A stretch of 64,000 nucleotides of DNA from Chitinophagaceae bacterium (GCA_016717285.1 JADKFU010000001.1:434001-498000), one strand, 5' to 3'; shown: positions 1 through 8,729, counted from the first letter of the stretch. Program-made: numbers and translations. The notes: a model not told the origin generated them from the sequence alone.

Positions 1-200
1 TGTGTGAAATATTTAGGAGCCCGAAAATAAGGATTCTGTTGCAACCAATTTAAGTTAAAGAGCTGCTATATTTTACCATTACTTTGAAACAAAAAGTTTA
101 TACCGTATCAATACTGCAAGCTATCTGCTTTTACACAAATTGCGCTGGTTTTTTATTATGCCGCAATCCGAGTAGTTTTGGCCTCCTTCATCCATTCTTT

Positions 201-1844
201 ATGAGAAAATGTTTCCTCTTTAGCATCTGCTTTTTTTTCCTGATAAGAAGCCAGGCCCAACAACTGGTATCCTACGAATTAATTGCAACTTATTCACTCA
301 ACCAGATTGACAGCATATATACTGCCAATGGAATTCCGGGAATTATTCTTCCGAGCACCTATGGCGTGCAAGCTTATAAAGTGCTTTATAATACGCTGGA
401 TGCCGACAGTTTACCCATTCTTGCATCAGGCGCTCTCTTTGTGCCGGTTGCACCTAACTGTCATGCGCCACTTGCCAGCTACCAGCATGGAACCATACTG
501 CTGAAAGAAGATGTGCCATCAAGGTTAGCAGGCGGAGAAGTGATTATCGGTCTCTCTATGGCTGCTGATGGTGTGGTATTGTGCATGCCGGATTATCTTG
601 GTCTTGGTGATTCACCGGGACTACATCCTTATGTGCATGCGGAAACTGAAGCAAGAGCGGTGGCTGATTTGCTGGTGGTGTCATTAACCATCTGTGATGA
701 GTTGAACATCACTTTAAACAATCAATTGTTTCTGATTGGTTATTCACAGGGTGGTCATGCTACTATGGCCGCACATCAGATGATACAGGAACATTACAAC
801 AGCTACTTCACAGTAACAGCTTCCGCTCCGATGTCGGGGCCGTATGATCTTTCAGGTGTGCAGGCCGGTATCATTTCTCAGGGTGGTGAATATCCGAATC
901 CTGGATACCTGCCTTATTTATTGTTGTCCTACAACAGTGTCTATCATATGTACGATGCAGTGTCAGATTTCCTGGTGTCGCCTTATGATGTTTTGTTGCC
1001 GCCATTGTTTGATGGGTTGCATACCATGGCTGAAGTGAATGCGGTTATGCCGGCAGTACCGAACGACATCATTGTGCCTGCTGTGCTGGATTCCTTCAAT
1101 ACCGATCCGGATTATAAGCTGCACGGATTTCTTAAAGACAATGACACCTACAACTGGAAACCGGAAGCACCTTTGCGCATGTATTTTTGCGAAGGTGATA
1201 AGGATGTGAATTATTTGAACGCCTACGTTGCATACGATACGTTTACTGCCAAAGGAGCAACCGGCATTTCATTAGTGAGCTCAGGCGCAGGACTCGATCA
1301 TACGGGTTGTGCATTCCCTTCTTTACTGAGCGGAAAATTCTGGCTCGATACGTTCAGGTTGGATAAGCTGAAGTTGCTGTTTGATTATCAATTTGAATCT
1401 TATGTAGGGGCCGGTGATGGTTCACTCACGGTGCATGTTACTGGTGGATTTCCGCCATACACCTATGCATGGAGTAATGGTGGAACAGATTCAACGATTG
1501 CTAACCTTACGTTTGGAATTTATTCGGTGGTAGTGAAAGACAACACCGGTTGTCCGGTTGATGCTTCTATTTATCTTCCGGTTCAGGTAGGTATTGAAGA
1601 ACTCTTTGCGCAACAAGTAAAAGTTTATCCCAGTCCCTTCAGCGATTTTGCGACTGTCGAATTTCCTGTTTTTGGAAATTATACATTGCTTCTTGCTGAT
1701 GTTTGGGGCAATAATGTAAGGTCGGTAAACGTAGAGGGTGATAGAGTGATTTTGCATCGTGAACAATTATCAGCCGGCATTTATTTTCTTTCCATCATGA
1801 ACGAAGCAGGAGTCATTGTCCGAAAGAAGCTGGTTGTTCAATGA
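201..1844 (+). CDS. T9SS-secreted alpha/beta hydrolase (secretory lipase-like) with SprB repeat
   Basis: Predicted exported esterase or lipase. The frame is open from a TTG at 84, but the ATG at 201 is chosen because it begins a normal signal peptide ending at SQA. The hydrolase domain covers about residues 30-390. The nucleophile motif GYSQGG places Ser at about residue 182, candidate acids are Asp333 or Asp335, and the DHTG motif gives His at about 367, in the usual Ser-Asp-His order. An SprB-type repeat follows (GGFPPYTYAWSNG, about residues 400-460), then a T9SS type A sorting domain that begins with VYPSPF and ends KKLVVQ. The protein should therefore cross the outer membrane and be surface-attached or released. 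The substrate cannot be told from sequence. It is transcribed towards dxr, which begins 57 bases later. Confidence 0.8.
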   Translation: MRKCFLFSICFFFLIRSQAQQLVSYELIATYSLNQIDSIYTANGIPGIILPSTYGVQAYKVLYNTLDADSLPILASGALFVPVAPNCHAPLASYQHGTILLKEDVPSRLAGGEVIIGLSMAADGVVLCMPDYLGLGDSPGLHPYVHAETEARAVADLLVVSLTICDELNITLNNQLFLIGYSQGGHATMAAHQMIQEHYNSYFTVTASAPMSGPYDLSGVQAGIISQGGEYPNPGYLPYLLLSYNSVYHMYDAVSDFLVSPYDVLLPPLFDGLHTMAEVNAVMPAVPNDIIVPAVLDSFNTDPDYKLHGFLKDNDTYNWKPEAPLRMYFCEGDKDVNYLNAYVAYDTFTAKGATGISLVSSGAGLDHTGCAFPSLLSGKFWLDTFRLDKLKLLFDYQFESYVGAGDGSLTVHVTGGFPPYTYAWSNGGTDSTIANLTFGIYSVVVKDNTGCPVDASIYLPVQVGIEELFAQQVKVYPSPFSDFATVEFPVFGNYTLLLADVWGNNVRSVNVEGDRVILHREQLSAGIYFLSIMNEAGVIVRKKLVVQ

Positions 1845-1900
1845 CCGCTCTTTTTTCATCGCACTCATCTTTTGAATAAATTTCACGTACAGTCATAGCA

Positions 1901-3097
1901 TTGAAATTACCATCTCCCGAACAGTCTGTTATTAAAAAACGAATCGCCATTCTTGGTTCCACCGGTTCCATCGGACGCCAGGCATTGGAAGTAATCGCGC
2001 AGCAGAAAGATTTCCTGGAAGCAGAAGTGTTGTGCGCCAATACGAATGCGGAGCTGCTGATTGAACAAGCCATTGCTTTCAAACCCAATTGTGTAGTAAT
2101 AGGCGATCAGGATAAATATGCTACCGTGAAAGCAGCACTTGATCCGCTTGATATTAAAGTTTATACAGGCATGGAGTCTGTTTGTGCAGTGGTTGGCATG
2201 GATACCGTTGATCTTGTTTTGACGGCCATGGTAGGTTATGCAGGTCTGAAACCAACGCTGGCTGCAATAAGAGCTGGCAAGCCTATCGCGCTGGCGAATA
2301 AAGAAACACTCGTGGTAGCTGGTGAACTGGTTACTTCGCTCGCACAAGAGCACGGCGTGAATATTTATCCTGTGGATTCTGAGCACTCAGCCATTTTTCA
2401 ATGTCTTGTTGGCGAATGGAAAAATCCCGTCGAGAAAATTTATCTCACTGCTTCAGGCGGACCCTTCCGTGGAAAGGATGTTGCATTTTTAGAAACGATT
2501 ACGAAAGAGCAGGCATTAAAACATCCCAACTGGACGATGGGAGCTAAGGTGACCATTGATTCTGCTTCGTTGATGAATAAAGGGCTGGAAGTGATAGAAG
2601 CTAAATGGTTATTCGGATTGAAAACAGAACAGGTAAAGGTGATCATTCATCCGCAATCTATCATTCATTCGATGGTACAGTTTGAAGATGGTTCGATGAA
2701 AGCGCAGATGGGTTTGCCGGATATGCGCTTACCGATTCAATATGCATTGGGTTTTCCGAAGCGGATGAAATCAGATTTTCCCCGGTTTGATTTCATCAAT
2801 TATCCTTCGCTGACCTTCGAACAAGCCGATACCAAAACATTTCGTAATCTTGCGCTCGCATACGAAGCGCTCAACAGGGGTGGAAATGTACCCTGCATCA
2901 TTAATGCAGCCAACGAAATTGCTGTAGATGCTTTCCTTCACGATAAAATACGTTTTGTCAAAATGCCGGAAGTGATAGAACTTTGTATGGAACACATTGC
3001 ATTTGTAGGAAAACCCTGTTACGAAGACTACGTGGCAACGGACAACGAAGCACGAAAATATGCAACAGAAGTAGTGGCGAAACTTGCAGCTTTTTAA
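1901..3097 (+). CDS. dxr: 1-deoxy-D-xylulose 5-phosphate reductoisomerase
   Basis: Second enzyme of the MEP isoprenoid pathway: converts DXP to 2-C-methyl-D-erythritol 4-phosphate with NADPH in the cytoplasm. The nucleotide-binding GSTGSIG motif is at residues 19-25. The ANKE segment, the metal-binding VDSEH motif (Asp159, Glu161) and the SASLMNKGLEVIEA block are all present. The length of 398 residues is normal. A stop codon lies in frame at 1877-1879 and no ATG precedes the Rossmann motif, so the start must be near 1901, where the codon is TTG; this is the best choice but not certain. rseP follows 39 bases downstream, an arrangement common in this phylum, and the two are probably co-transcribed. 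Confidence 0.95.
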   Translation: MKLPSPEQSVIKKRIAILGSTGSIGRQALEVIAQQKDFLEAEVLCANTNAELLIEQAIAFKPNCVVIGDQDKYATVKAALDPLDIKVYTGMESVCAVVGMDTVDLVLTAMVGYAGLKPTLAAIRAGKPIALANKETLVVAGELVTSLAQEHGVNIYPVDSEHSAIFQCLVGEWKNPVEKIYLTASGGPFRGKDVAFLETITKEQALKHPNWTMGAKVTIDSASLMNKGLEVIEAKWLFGLKTEQVKVIIHPQSIIHSMVQFEDGSMKAQMGLPDMRLPIQYALGFPKRMKSDFPRFDFINYPSLTFEQADTKTFRNLALAYEALNRGGNVPCIINAANEIAVDAFLHDKIRFVKMPEVIELCMEHIAFVGKPCYEDYVATDNEARKYATEVVAKLAAF

Positions 3098-3136
3098 TGT
3101 GCAACATTATTCATTTAATCAAGCAGCATCAATTCA

Positions 3137-4459
3137 ATGGACATTCTCATAAAAGCCGGACAGTTATTCTTAAGTCTTTCCATCCTCATTTTATTGCACG
3201 AGTTAGGCCATTTCATGGCGGCTCGTTTATTTAAAACACGGGTAGAGAAATTTTACCTCTTCTTTAATCCATGGTTCGAAATATTTAAATTTAAAAGAGG
3301 AGAAACAGAATATGGATTGGGATGGTTACCCTTGGGCGGGTACGTAAAAATTGCGGGAATGATTGATGAATCTATGGATAAGGAAGCGATGAAGCTTCCC
3401 GCGCAACCTTATGAATTCCGCTCTAAACCCGCCTGGCAACGATTGATCATCATGCTCGGTGGAATTATCATGAATGTGCTGCTCGGCATTTTTATTTATT
3501 GGATGTTGTTGTTTTTCGTTGGGGAAGAATACATACCTACCACCAATCTTAAGTATGGCATTGCTGTAGATTCTATTGGCCGGGAAATGGGATTTCAGAA
3601 TGGCGATAAAATTCTGGATGTAGATGGTAAGCCGGTAGAGAATTTCAACAGGGTTACTTCCACCATTATTATTGATATGGCGCAGAGCGTAACGGTTGAA
3701 CGAAACGGACAACAGGTGAAAGTTCCGATTGACCAACTCATGATCAAGAAAGCTATTGACAATAAATCGGTTGATTTTATCTCGGCAAGGATGCCTTTTG
3801 TTGTCAAAGCATTTTCCGCCAACTCTATTGCAAAGTCTGCAGGCATGGAAGTGAATGACCAGGTGCTGTCAATAAATAATCAACCTGCTTTCTTTTACGA
3901 TGAAGTGCGCAACCAGTTAACGGCCAACAGCGGAAAGGATATTGAAATTGTACTGCTCAGAAACCAGGACACTGTTGCCACGAAGATGCTGCTTGGTTCC
4001 GACGGATTATTAGGAGTGCAGGTAGCGCCGGGAACCGACTTCATGGAAACAAAGGTGATTAAGTATACCCTGGTCAGCGCATTGCCTGCAGGTGTTCATA
4101 AAGCGTGGGAAACGTTAAGCAACTATGTAAAGCAATTCGGGTTGATCTTTTCTTCGAAGGTGCAAGGCTATAAGCATGTAGGTGGATTCATCAGCATTGC
4201 GAATGCGTTTGAACCTACCTGGAACTGGCTGGCCTTCTGGTCCTTCACCGGATTTCTTTCCATTGCACTGGCTTTCATGAACCTGTTACCGATTCCTGCG
4301 CTGGATGGAGGACATGTGATGTTCACCTTATATGAAATGATTACGCGCAGAAAGCCGAATGAAAAATTCCTCGAGTATGCACAAGTGGCTGGCATGATCA
4401 TCCTGCTCACGTTACTGGTCTACGCCAATGGAAACGATATTGTAGGATTGTTCAGGTAG
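3137..4459 (+). CDS. rseP: Site-2 intramembrane zinc metalloprotease RseP
   Basis: Inner-membrane M50 protease that cleaves within membrane segments, in other bacteria during envelope-stress signalling (anti-sigma factors) and signal-peptide clearance. The zinc motif HELGH is at residues 21-25 in the first membrane helix. The second motif NLLPIPALDGGH (about residues 382-392, with Asp390 the third zinc ligand) lies in a late helix. Between them are hydrophobic segments and two PDZ-like regions (about 120-200 and 205-290). Length (440 residues) is normal. No anti-sigma factor gene is visible nearby. The substrate here is unknown. Confidence 0.93.
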   Translation: MDILIKAGQLFLSLSILILLHELGHFMAARLFKTRVEKFYLFFNPWFEIFKFKRGETEYGLGWLPLGGYVKIAGMIDESMDKEAMKLPAQPYEFRSKPAWQRLIIMLGGIIMNVLLGIFIYWMLLFFVGEEYIPTTNLKYGIAVDSIGREMGFQNGDKILDVDGKPVENFNRVTSTIIIDMAQSVTVERNGQQVKVPIDQLMIKKAIDNKSVDFISARMPFVVKAFSANSIAKSAGMEVNDQVLSINNQPAFFYDEVRNQLTANSGKDIEIVLLRNQDTVATKMLLGSDGLLGVQVAPGTDFMETKVIKYTLVSALPAGVHKAWETLSNYVKQFGLIFSSKVQGYKHVGGFISIANAFEPTWNWLAFWSFTGFLSIALAFMNLLPIPALDGGHVMFTLYEMITRRKPNEKFLEYAQVAGMIILLTLLVYANGNDIVGLFR

Positions 4460-4467
4460 CAGAAGTA

Positions 4468-4564
4468 TAACGAACTTGAGTTCGTTAATTTAATTTTTGC
4501 ACAACGATCAGCAGTTCGTTTAGCCTCCATCAATAAGTCAACGTACAACGAACTTTAGTTCGTT
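4468..4564. promoter_or_regulatory. Cluster of three operator-like palindromes upstream of hscB
   Basis: Between rseP and hscB there are two near-perfect palindromes of the form AACGAACT-NN-AGTTCGTT, at 4468-4487 (20 bp, perfect outside a 2-base centre) and 4547-4564 (18 bp). A degenerate copy sits between them at 4503-4520, with an intact right half AGTTCGTT and a left half matching 6 of 8 bases. Their centres are 34 and 44 bases apart. The last one ends 12 bases before the hscB ATG. This looks like a multi-site repressor operator. The core CGAAC-N4-GTTCG resembles the LexA box of Gram-positive bacteria, but nothing else supports LexA, and the regulator is unknown. Confidence 0.6.
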
Positions 4565-4576
4565 AAATCCACATGA

Positions 4577-5104
4577 ATGAACTACTTCGAGTTATACGAA
4601 CTGCCCATATCTTTTATAGTGGATCAGGACCAGGTAAAGAAGAAATTCCTTGAGCTCAGTAAAAAATTCCATCCTGATTTTTTTGTGAACGAAGGAGAAG
4701 CAAAGCAGCAGGAAGTGCTGGAGAAATCCACAATGAATACGCGCGCTTTCCAGGCATTGTCTGATTTTGACAAGCGCATGCAATACATTCTTGAATTGAA
4801 GCAACTGATTTCAGAAGGAGAGCGCTATGAATTGTCTCCTGTGTTTTTAATGGACATGATGGACATCAATGAAGCACTGATGGATTTGGAAAATGAAAAG
4901 GATCAGCATAAGATCGAAGCACTGCGCAAACAAGTTACCGCTTTGTTTGAAGAGCTGTATGATGAAGTGCGCAGTGAAATAACATCCTACCGGGATGACA
5001 CTGCAGATGAAGATGTATTGAAGAAAATCAAAGACTATTATTACCGCAAGAAATACCTGTTGCGCATTCAGCGGAGTTTAGATACTTTTGCTGCCCGTTC
5101 GTGA
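4577..5104 (+). CDS. hscB: Fe-S cluster assembly co-chaperone HscB (J-domain protein)
   Basis: J-domain co-chaperone that delivers the scaffold protein IscU to the Hsp70 HscA and stimulates its ATPase. The N-terminal J domain (residues 1-75) carries the diagnostic His-Pro-Asp triad at 32-34, and a helical C-terminal domain (about 90-170) matches the HscB oligomerisation and IscU-binding domain. The length of 175 residues is typical. The ATG at 4577 starts directly at the conserved NYFELY segment; another ATG four bases upstream is out of frame. No hscA, iscU or iscS is in the window, so the gene is isolated from its partners. The palindrome cluster immediately upstream suggests its own control. 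Confidence 0.88.
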   Translation: MNYFELYELPISFIVDQDQVKKKFLELSKKFHPDFFVNEGEAKQQEVLEKSTMNTRAFQALSDFDKRMQYILELKQLISEGERYELSPVFLMDMMDINEALMDLENEKDQHKIEALRKQVTALFEELYDEVRSEITSYRDDTADEDVLKKIKDYYYRKKYLLRIQRSLDTFAARS

Positions 5105-5105
5105 A

Positions 5106-5130
5106 ATGAGTAGTGAGTAGTGAGTAGTCA
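5106..5130. repeat. Heptamer-periodic repeat (TAGTGAG type)
   Basis: Three imperfect copies of a 7-base unit GTAGTGA lie directly after the hscB stop codon. This belongs to the heptamer family seen at eight intergenic sites in the window. Confidence 0.6.
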
Positions 5131-5166
5131 GTTTGCATCATTCATTTCAACGAAATGTAACCACCG

Positions 5167-5250
5167 GCCCGGGTGGCGGAATTGGTAGACGCGCCAGACT
5201 CAAAATCTGGTAGTAGCAATACTGTGGGGGTTCGATTCCCTTCTCGGGCA
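5167..5250 (+). tRNA. tRNA-Leu (anticodon CAA)
   Basis: The acceptor stem GCCCGGG pairs with CTCGGGC (one G-U pair), with discriminator A at 5250. A D-arm with GGCGGAATTGGTAGACGC, the anticodon arm CCAGA-CTCAAAA-TCTGG giving anticodon CAA, a long leucine-type variable arm and the T-arm GGGTTCGATTCCC are all present. The 84-base length fits tRNA-Leu. The CCA end is not encoded. It reads UUG codons. A strong terminator follows. An AT-rich set of unknown genes begins just downstream, so this tRNA may be an integration site, although no repeated 3' tRNA end was noticed. Confidence 0.97.
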
Positions 5251-5260
5251 CATATAAATG

Positions 5261-5288
5261 AAGCACTCTCCTATGAGAGTGCTTTTTT
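5261..5288 (+). terminator. Rho-independent terminator of tRNA-Leu
   Basis: A perfect 10-bp stem AAGCACTCTC / GAGAGTGCTT with a CTAT loop is followed by a run of T, 10 bases after the tRNA end. Confidence 0.9.
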
Positions 5289-5318
5289 ATCTTACGATTG
5301 CCTTAAAAACTAGTACTT

Positions 5319-5750
5319 ATGAAAACATATCCCGAAAATGATTTCGATCTTAATTTCTCAATTGAAACAGTTAAGAAGGTCCTTGAAATGCTATTGCGTA
5401 CTCCTGGTCACATCAATGTAGAGATCAATCAGATGTTAAGTACCTATAAGTTTGCTTACGGAGTTGGTCTATACGCCGGCATAATTAACATTCAACTAAG
5501 CAGCATTGATGACCAAAAGACAAAATTGCACATCTCAACAATGCCAGCAGTTGGTGGAAATTCTGATCCGGCTATTTTATTGAAGATACAGAATAAATTT
5601 TTAGACTCACTTACAGGTTATTTATCCGGATCATTAAGTATTGAGAAGCTTGCAGAAAAGGCCAAGGCGGGAAAGGGATGTTTGCTTCTCTTGTTTGGAA
5701 TCTTGCTAACAACTGCTGTTCTATCTGCATTTGCTTTTTCAATGATATAA
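5319..5750 (+). CDS. Unknown protein with C-terminal membrane anchor
   Basis: No family recognised. The 143-residue product is soluble and mixed alpha/beta through about residue 115. It ends in one strongly hydrophobic segment (CLLLLFGILLTTAVLSAFAF, about 121-140), which would make it a tail-anchored membrane protein facing the cytoplasm. The ATG at 5319 follows the tRNA terminator by 30 bases, so it needs its own promoter. It is the first gene of the AT-rich set that follows tRNA-Leu. Confidence 0.6.
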   Translation: MKTYPENDFDLNFSIETVKKVLEMLLRTPGHINVEINQMLSTYKFAYGVGLYAGIINIQLSSIDDQKTKLHISTMPAVGGNSDPAILLKIQNKFLDSLTGYLSGSLSIEKLAEKAKAGKGCLLLLFGILLTTAVLSAFAFSMI

Positions 5751-5912
5751 ATAGGCCTACAAGATTGAACGATGGTTTCCTTGCTGAACGTCCATTTCAA
5801 TATTAGCATTATCTTCGTTGCAGATTTTCAATCCAGTTGCCCTGTATGATAATTGAACAGCAATTGCCGGCTCCCGCCGGCTTTTGTTTTATAAGGATGA
5901 GGAGAAAATGGT

Positions 5913-6773
5913 TTATGAGATGCCAGCGGTATTGAGGTTGCCTAATGTAACTACATAATTACTATACGGACTATTAGCTTCTAGTCGTGTTATTGCTTGT
6001 AGGTGAAGATTGTAAATATTCAATATGTTAGCTTTAACCATAACTTTTCCAATTTTCAAAATATCTGCTGAAATAATCTTGCGGTGGTCTTCAAATAAAT
6101 ATGATTTTTTCTCAGAACTGTAGTCTTTAAATGTTGGTATTGTTAGTAAATCCTTCTTTTCAATATCCATGAGATTTTCAACGGAATTAATATTTTCAGT
6201 GAACCAATCGACACTTGATTGGTCGATAAGCAATCGATTTAAATTATCTTTTGAAAGAATCCTTGCATTGCTTATGATTGATTCACCATAAAAAATTTTA
6301 TGATACATGTAAATATCGCCAAGAGTTATAACATATCGCAAATCAAATGCCTTTATAAAATTAAATAAATTTAAGGCGAACGGAACGATGTTTTGTCCAG
6401 CCAGATATCGTTTGGTATTAACCTGAAAGTAAATGGCGAAAATTATGGCTTGTAGTGGATTATCGAATACTTGATACCCTCCATCTCCTGCAGAGATAAA
6501 TTCGGTTTTAAATTGATCAGTTGTATCGTGTGAAAAGAAAAATTTCTCATGATGTATAACGGCTGAACATGTCGCTTCATATAGGCTTTCAAAAAGTACG
6601 GGCACCAGTATTTGAGGCACTTGGTCGTATTCGCTATACTTGTAAATGTCAATTCCAAGGATAGCCTTTTTCTGTATAAACTTTCTTAATTCAATAGGTA
6701 AGTTAGTATTACCACTACTAAGATTATGCATAAACGTCTCTGGAATAAATTCTTCTATTTTATCTTCTGACAT
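5913..6773 (-). CDS. Class III nucleotidyl-cyclase-like protein
   Basis: Probable cyclic-nucleotide synthase or a catalytically altered relative. Features of the class III adenylate/guanylate cyclase fold appear in the right order: LGIDIYKYSEY (first metal Asp at about 42), SAGDGGYQVF (second metal Asp at about 97), LRYVITLGDIY (the usual IxxGxv strand) and GESIISNARIL (matching the GxxxNxxxR helix). In the last motif the Arg (about 171) is kept, but the transition-state Asn position appears to be Ile. The start is taken at the ATG at 6773. A TTG at 6842 would add 23 hydrophobic residues and leave only 5 bases to the upstream gene. It is the last of three co-directional genes with a small protein and a membrane protein, and the layout resembles cyclase-effector defence pairs such as Pycsar. 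That role is inference. Confidence 0.55.
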   Translation of the reverse strand: MSEDKIEEFIPETFMHNLSSGNTNLPIELRKFIQKKAILGIDIYKYSEYDQVPQILVPVLFESLYEATCSAVIHHEKFFFSHDTTDQFKTEFISAGDGGYQVFDNPLQAIIFAIYFQVNTKRYLAGQNIVPFALNLFNFIKAFDLRYVITLGDIYMYHKIFYGESIISNARILSKDNLNRLLIDQSSVDWFTENINSVENLMDIEKKDLLTIPTFKDYSSEKKSYLFEDHRKIISADILKIGKVMVKANILNIYNLHLQAITRLEANSPYSNYVVTLGNLNTAGIS

Positions 6774-6847
6774 AACCAAGATTTCAAGAAAGATGATCAA
6801 AATCTTTAGTATTTGAAAATATAATCGGTATGATCGCTTCAAAGAAG

Positions 6848-7060
6848 CTACTCAATCACTTTGATAATATCCTTTGCCGGAACCATTAACTTTCGCTTGT
6901 CCGGTCTGATCAGCTCCGTCATTTTGCCGTTAGCAAGTCCATAAGTGATCTCGCAGATTTCCTCTTTACCATTAATCACTGCTATAACTTTCATTGCTTC
7001 TTTCAGGCTGTAGGTGTTGTCCATGATACAATCATTTTTGGTGACTGTATTGTAAAGCAT
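6848..7060 (-). CDS. Small unknown protein in the cyclase operon
   Basis: A 70-residue protein with no family recognised. It looks soluble with beta-strand character (MKVIAVINGKEEICEITYG, then a basic loop and KDIIKVIE). The ATG at 7060 follows an A-rich stretch typical of ribosome binding in this phylum; an internal ATG at 7024 is also possible. It lies 21 bases after the membrane-protein gene and close before the cyclase-like gene, so the three are probably one transcript. It might bridge or regulate the two larger products. Confidence 0.5.
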   Translation of the reverse strand: MLYNTVTKNDCIMDNTYSLKEAMKVIAVINGKEEICEITYGLANGKMTELIRPDKRKLMVPAKDIIKVIE

Positions 7061-7081
7061 TTTTCTTTTTTAGTCAAATAA

Positions 7082-7857
7082 TTATTCATGCATTTTGTGA
7101 ATGGTTGCTTTGATTAAGCCTATTTCTATTGATAAAGCACCTCCGGAGTCTAATTTTTGGAGATTTAAAAGCACATCGGGTATATCGGTGTTATAGGTGG
7201 ATTTGGCTTCTTGAATGTGACTTTTATTCACGCCTAAAAGTATTTGATTGGCTACTTCCAAATACATTTTCAATTCTAAGAGTTGGAGGGGTTGTGCCGT
7301 CGAAACAATTATGGAATTGAAAATATGAGAAATTGCTTTTATTCTATAATCTCTAATTTTTAAATGGTCAGCATTTGGATTTATTTCGATAATTATCAAC
7401 ATCATGGCCGCTTTTAAGTATGACACCTCAGCTATGTGATGTCTATGTGTAGTTATTAATGGTTCTCTGAAATTGTCAATTCTATTTATTTCAGTATTGG
7501 TGAAATTTGTTAGGTTTCTTATCCTGCCATCAATATCATTATCTAATCTGCTTACCTCGCTATTCAAATAACCTCTGATATCTGAAATATTTTTATCCAT
7601 CGGAAGTACCAATTTTCTTAATGAGGCAAGAACCAAAATGAGATAAATCGTTAGTAAAGGATAAATCCATTCTGACAGCCAAACTGCTTTATCAATTAAT
7701 GTATAAACCCATCTTAAATTTGAGTTCTCAAAAAATCTTTCGTTCCTTGAATATTTCCCAGGATATCTAGTACTCCTAATAAAAGGGCTATTGATATCAG
7801 TACCCACAATGGAAATATTTTTAAAATTGCTTGTTGAATCTTATCATTAACATTCAT
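7082..7857 (-). pseudogene. Two-helix membrane protein, apparently frameshifted
   Basis: The long open frame (7807-7082, GTG start) encodes one membrane helix (about LLTIYLILVLASL) and a soluble, largely helical C-terminal part. In another frame an ATG at 7857 starts MNVNDKIQQ and a convincing first helix (FPLWVLISIALLLGVLDIL), then runs to a stop just after a six-T run at 7735-7730. Adding one T there joins the frames smoothly (GTKDFF-ENSNLRWVY) and gives a protein of about 258 residues with two N-terminal helices. This is either a recent mutation, slippage, or a sequence error in a homopolymer. No family is recognised. It is the first gene of the unit with the cyclase-like protein, so it is a candidate membrane effector. 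Confidence 0.6.
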
Positions 7858-7985
7858 GATTTGAAATTTTAAGCAAGTTAACCGAATACCATAAAGCTTG
7901 TGTAATGCTGAAATGAGCTTTTTAAGAAATCATCATATATTTATGTAAAATAAAATCACTATTTAATGAGGCGTTAAATCGAATA

Positions 7986-8708
7986 ATGAAAATTTCAATG
8001 TCCTTATTAAATTTCTGCTATATGATAAAATTACTCACTATTACTTTCGTATTACTTGAACACAATCTACATTCTCAAAGTGTAGTACAAGGATATGATT
8101 CTATTGCAAACGAATGGCAGAAGAATGCGGTTGTGCTGCTTATAGAGGATAGAGAGTTTTATCGAGCCCTAGAAGCATTTGATAGCTGTTTATATTATAA
8201 TAATCTTTGGATGAAAAACCATAAATCATCAGGGTACCTGTCTTTTAAATCTCTTGCGAATATGGGAAAATCCTATGCGGAGTATTTAATGGGAGATAAG
8301 GTTATGTCTGAAAAATTTTATAAGATCGCCAAGGCAGATACGACCATATTTAATTTTAGCTTTGTTTGTTATATAGGGGGTGTAGATTACATGTCAAATG
8401 AACAATATGCCATAGCAATAAGATATATTAAGGCTGCTATATGGAGAAATGAACCCAAAGAGATATTCACTGTCGGAATGTATTCTGATCTTGGGAAATG
8501 TTTGTTTGCTGTGGGAGATTATGCGGAATGTATCAATAATTGCACAATAGCTATTAATGCGATGCCTGGTAATAAAGATGCCTATTACTATAGAGGCAAA
8601 GCAAGAATTATATCGAATAATTTATTAGACGGATGTAAGGATTTAAGTAAAGCAGGTGAATTAGGGGAAGACGACGCCTATGTACTTATGAAAGAATATT
8701 GCAGATAA
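7986..8708 (+). CDS. Exported TPR-like protein
   Basis: A 240-residue protein with an N-terminal signal peptide (about residues 1-31, ending HSQS) followed by helical repeats. Repeat-like pieces include SLANMGKSYAEYLMGD, YAIAIRYIKAAIW, LGKCLFAVGDYAECINNC and AYYYRGKARII, the pattern of tetratricopeptide repeats that bind other proteins. An internal ATG at 8022 could also begin the signal peptide. It is divergent from the cyclase operon and followed 21 bases later by a small exported protein, probably in the same transcript. Specific partners are unknown. Confidence 0.6.
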   Translation: MKISMSLLNFCYMIKLLTITFVLLEHNLHSQSVVQGYDSIANEWQKNAVVLLIEDREFYRALEAFDSCLYYNNLWMKNHKSSGYLSFKSLANMGKSYAEYLMGDKVMSEKFYKIAKADTTIFNFSFVCYIGGVDYMSNEQYAIAIRYIKAAIWRNEPKEIFTVGMYSDLGKCLFAVGDYAECINNCTIAINAMPGNKDAYYYRGKARIISNNLLDGCKDLSKAGELGEDDAYVLMKEYCR

Positions 8709-8729
8709 TTCTGAATCAAAATAGTACCT

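Noticed and set aside
84..200. N-terminal extension of the first hydrolase from TTG 84
   Set aside because: The extension is not signal-like; the ATG at 201 gives a standard signal peptide.
4468..4564. SOS (LexA) regulation of hscB
   Set aside because: Only the CGAAC-N4-GTTCG half-sites agree; the inner bases do not match the Bacillus consensus and no SOS gene is adjacent, so it is kept as an unidentified operator.
6774..6842. Hydrophobic N-terminal extension of the cyclase-like protein from TTG 6842
   Set aside because: It would add a membrane segment, but the ATG at 6773 is a better start codon. Not fully excluded.
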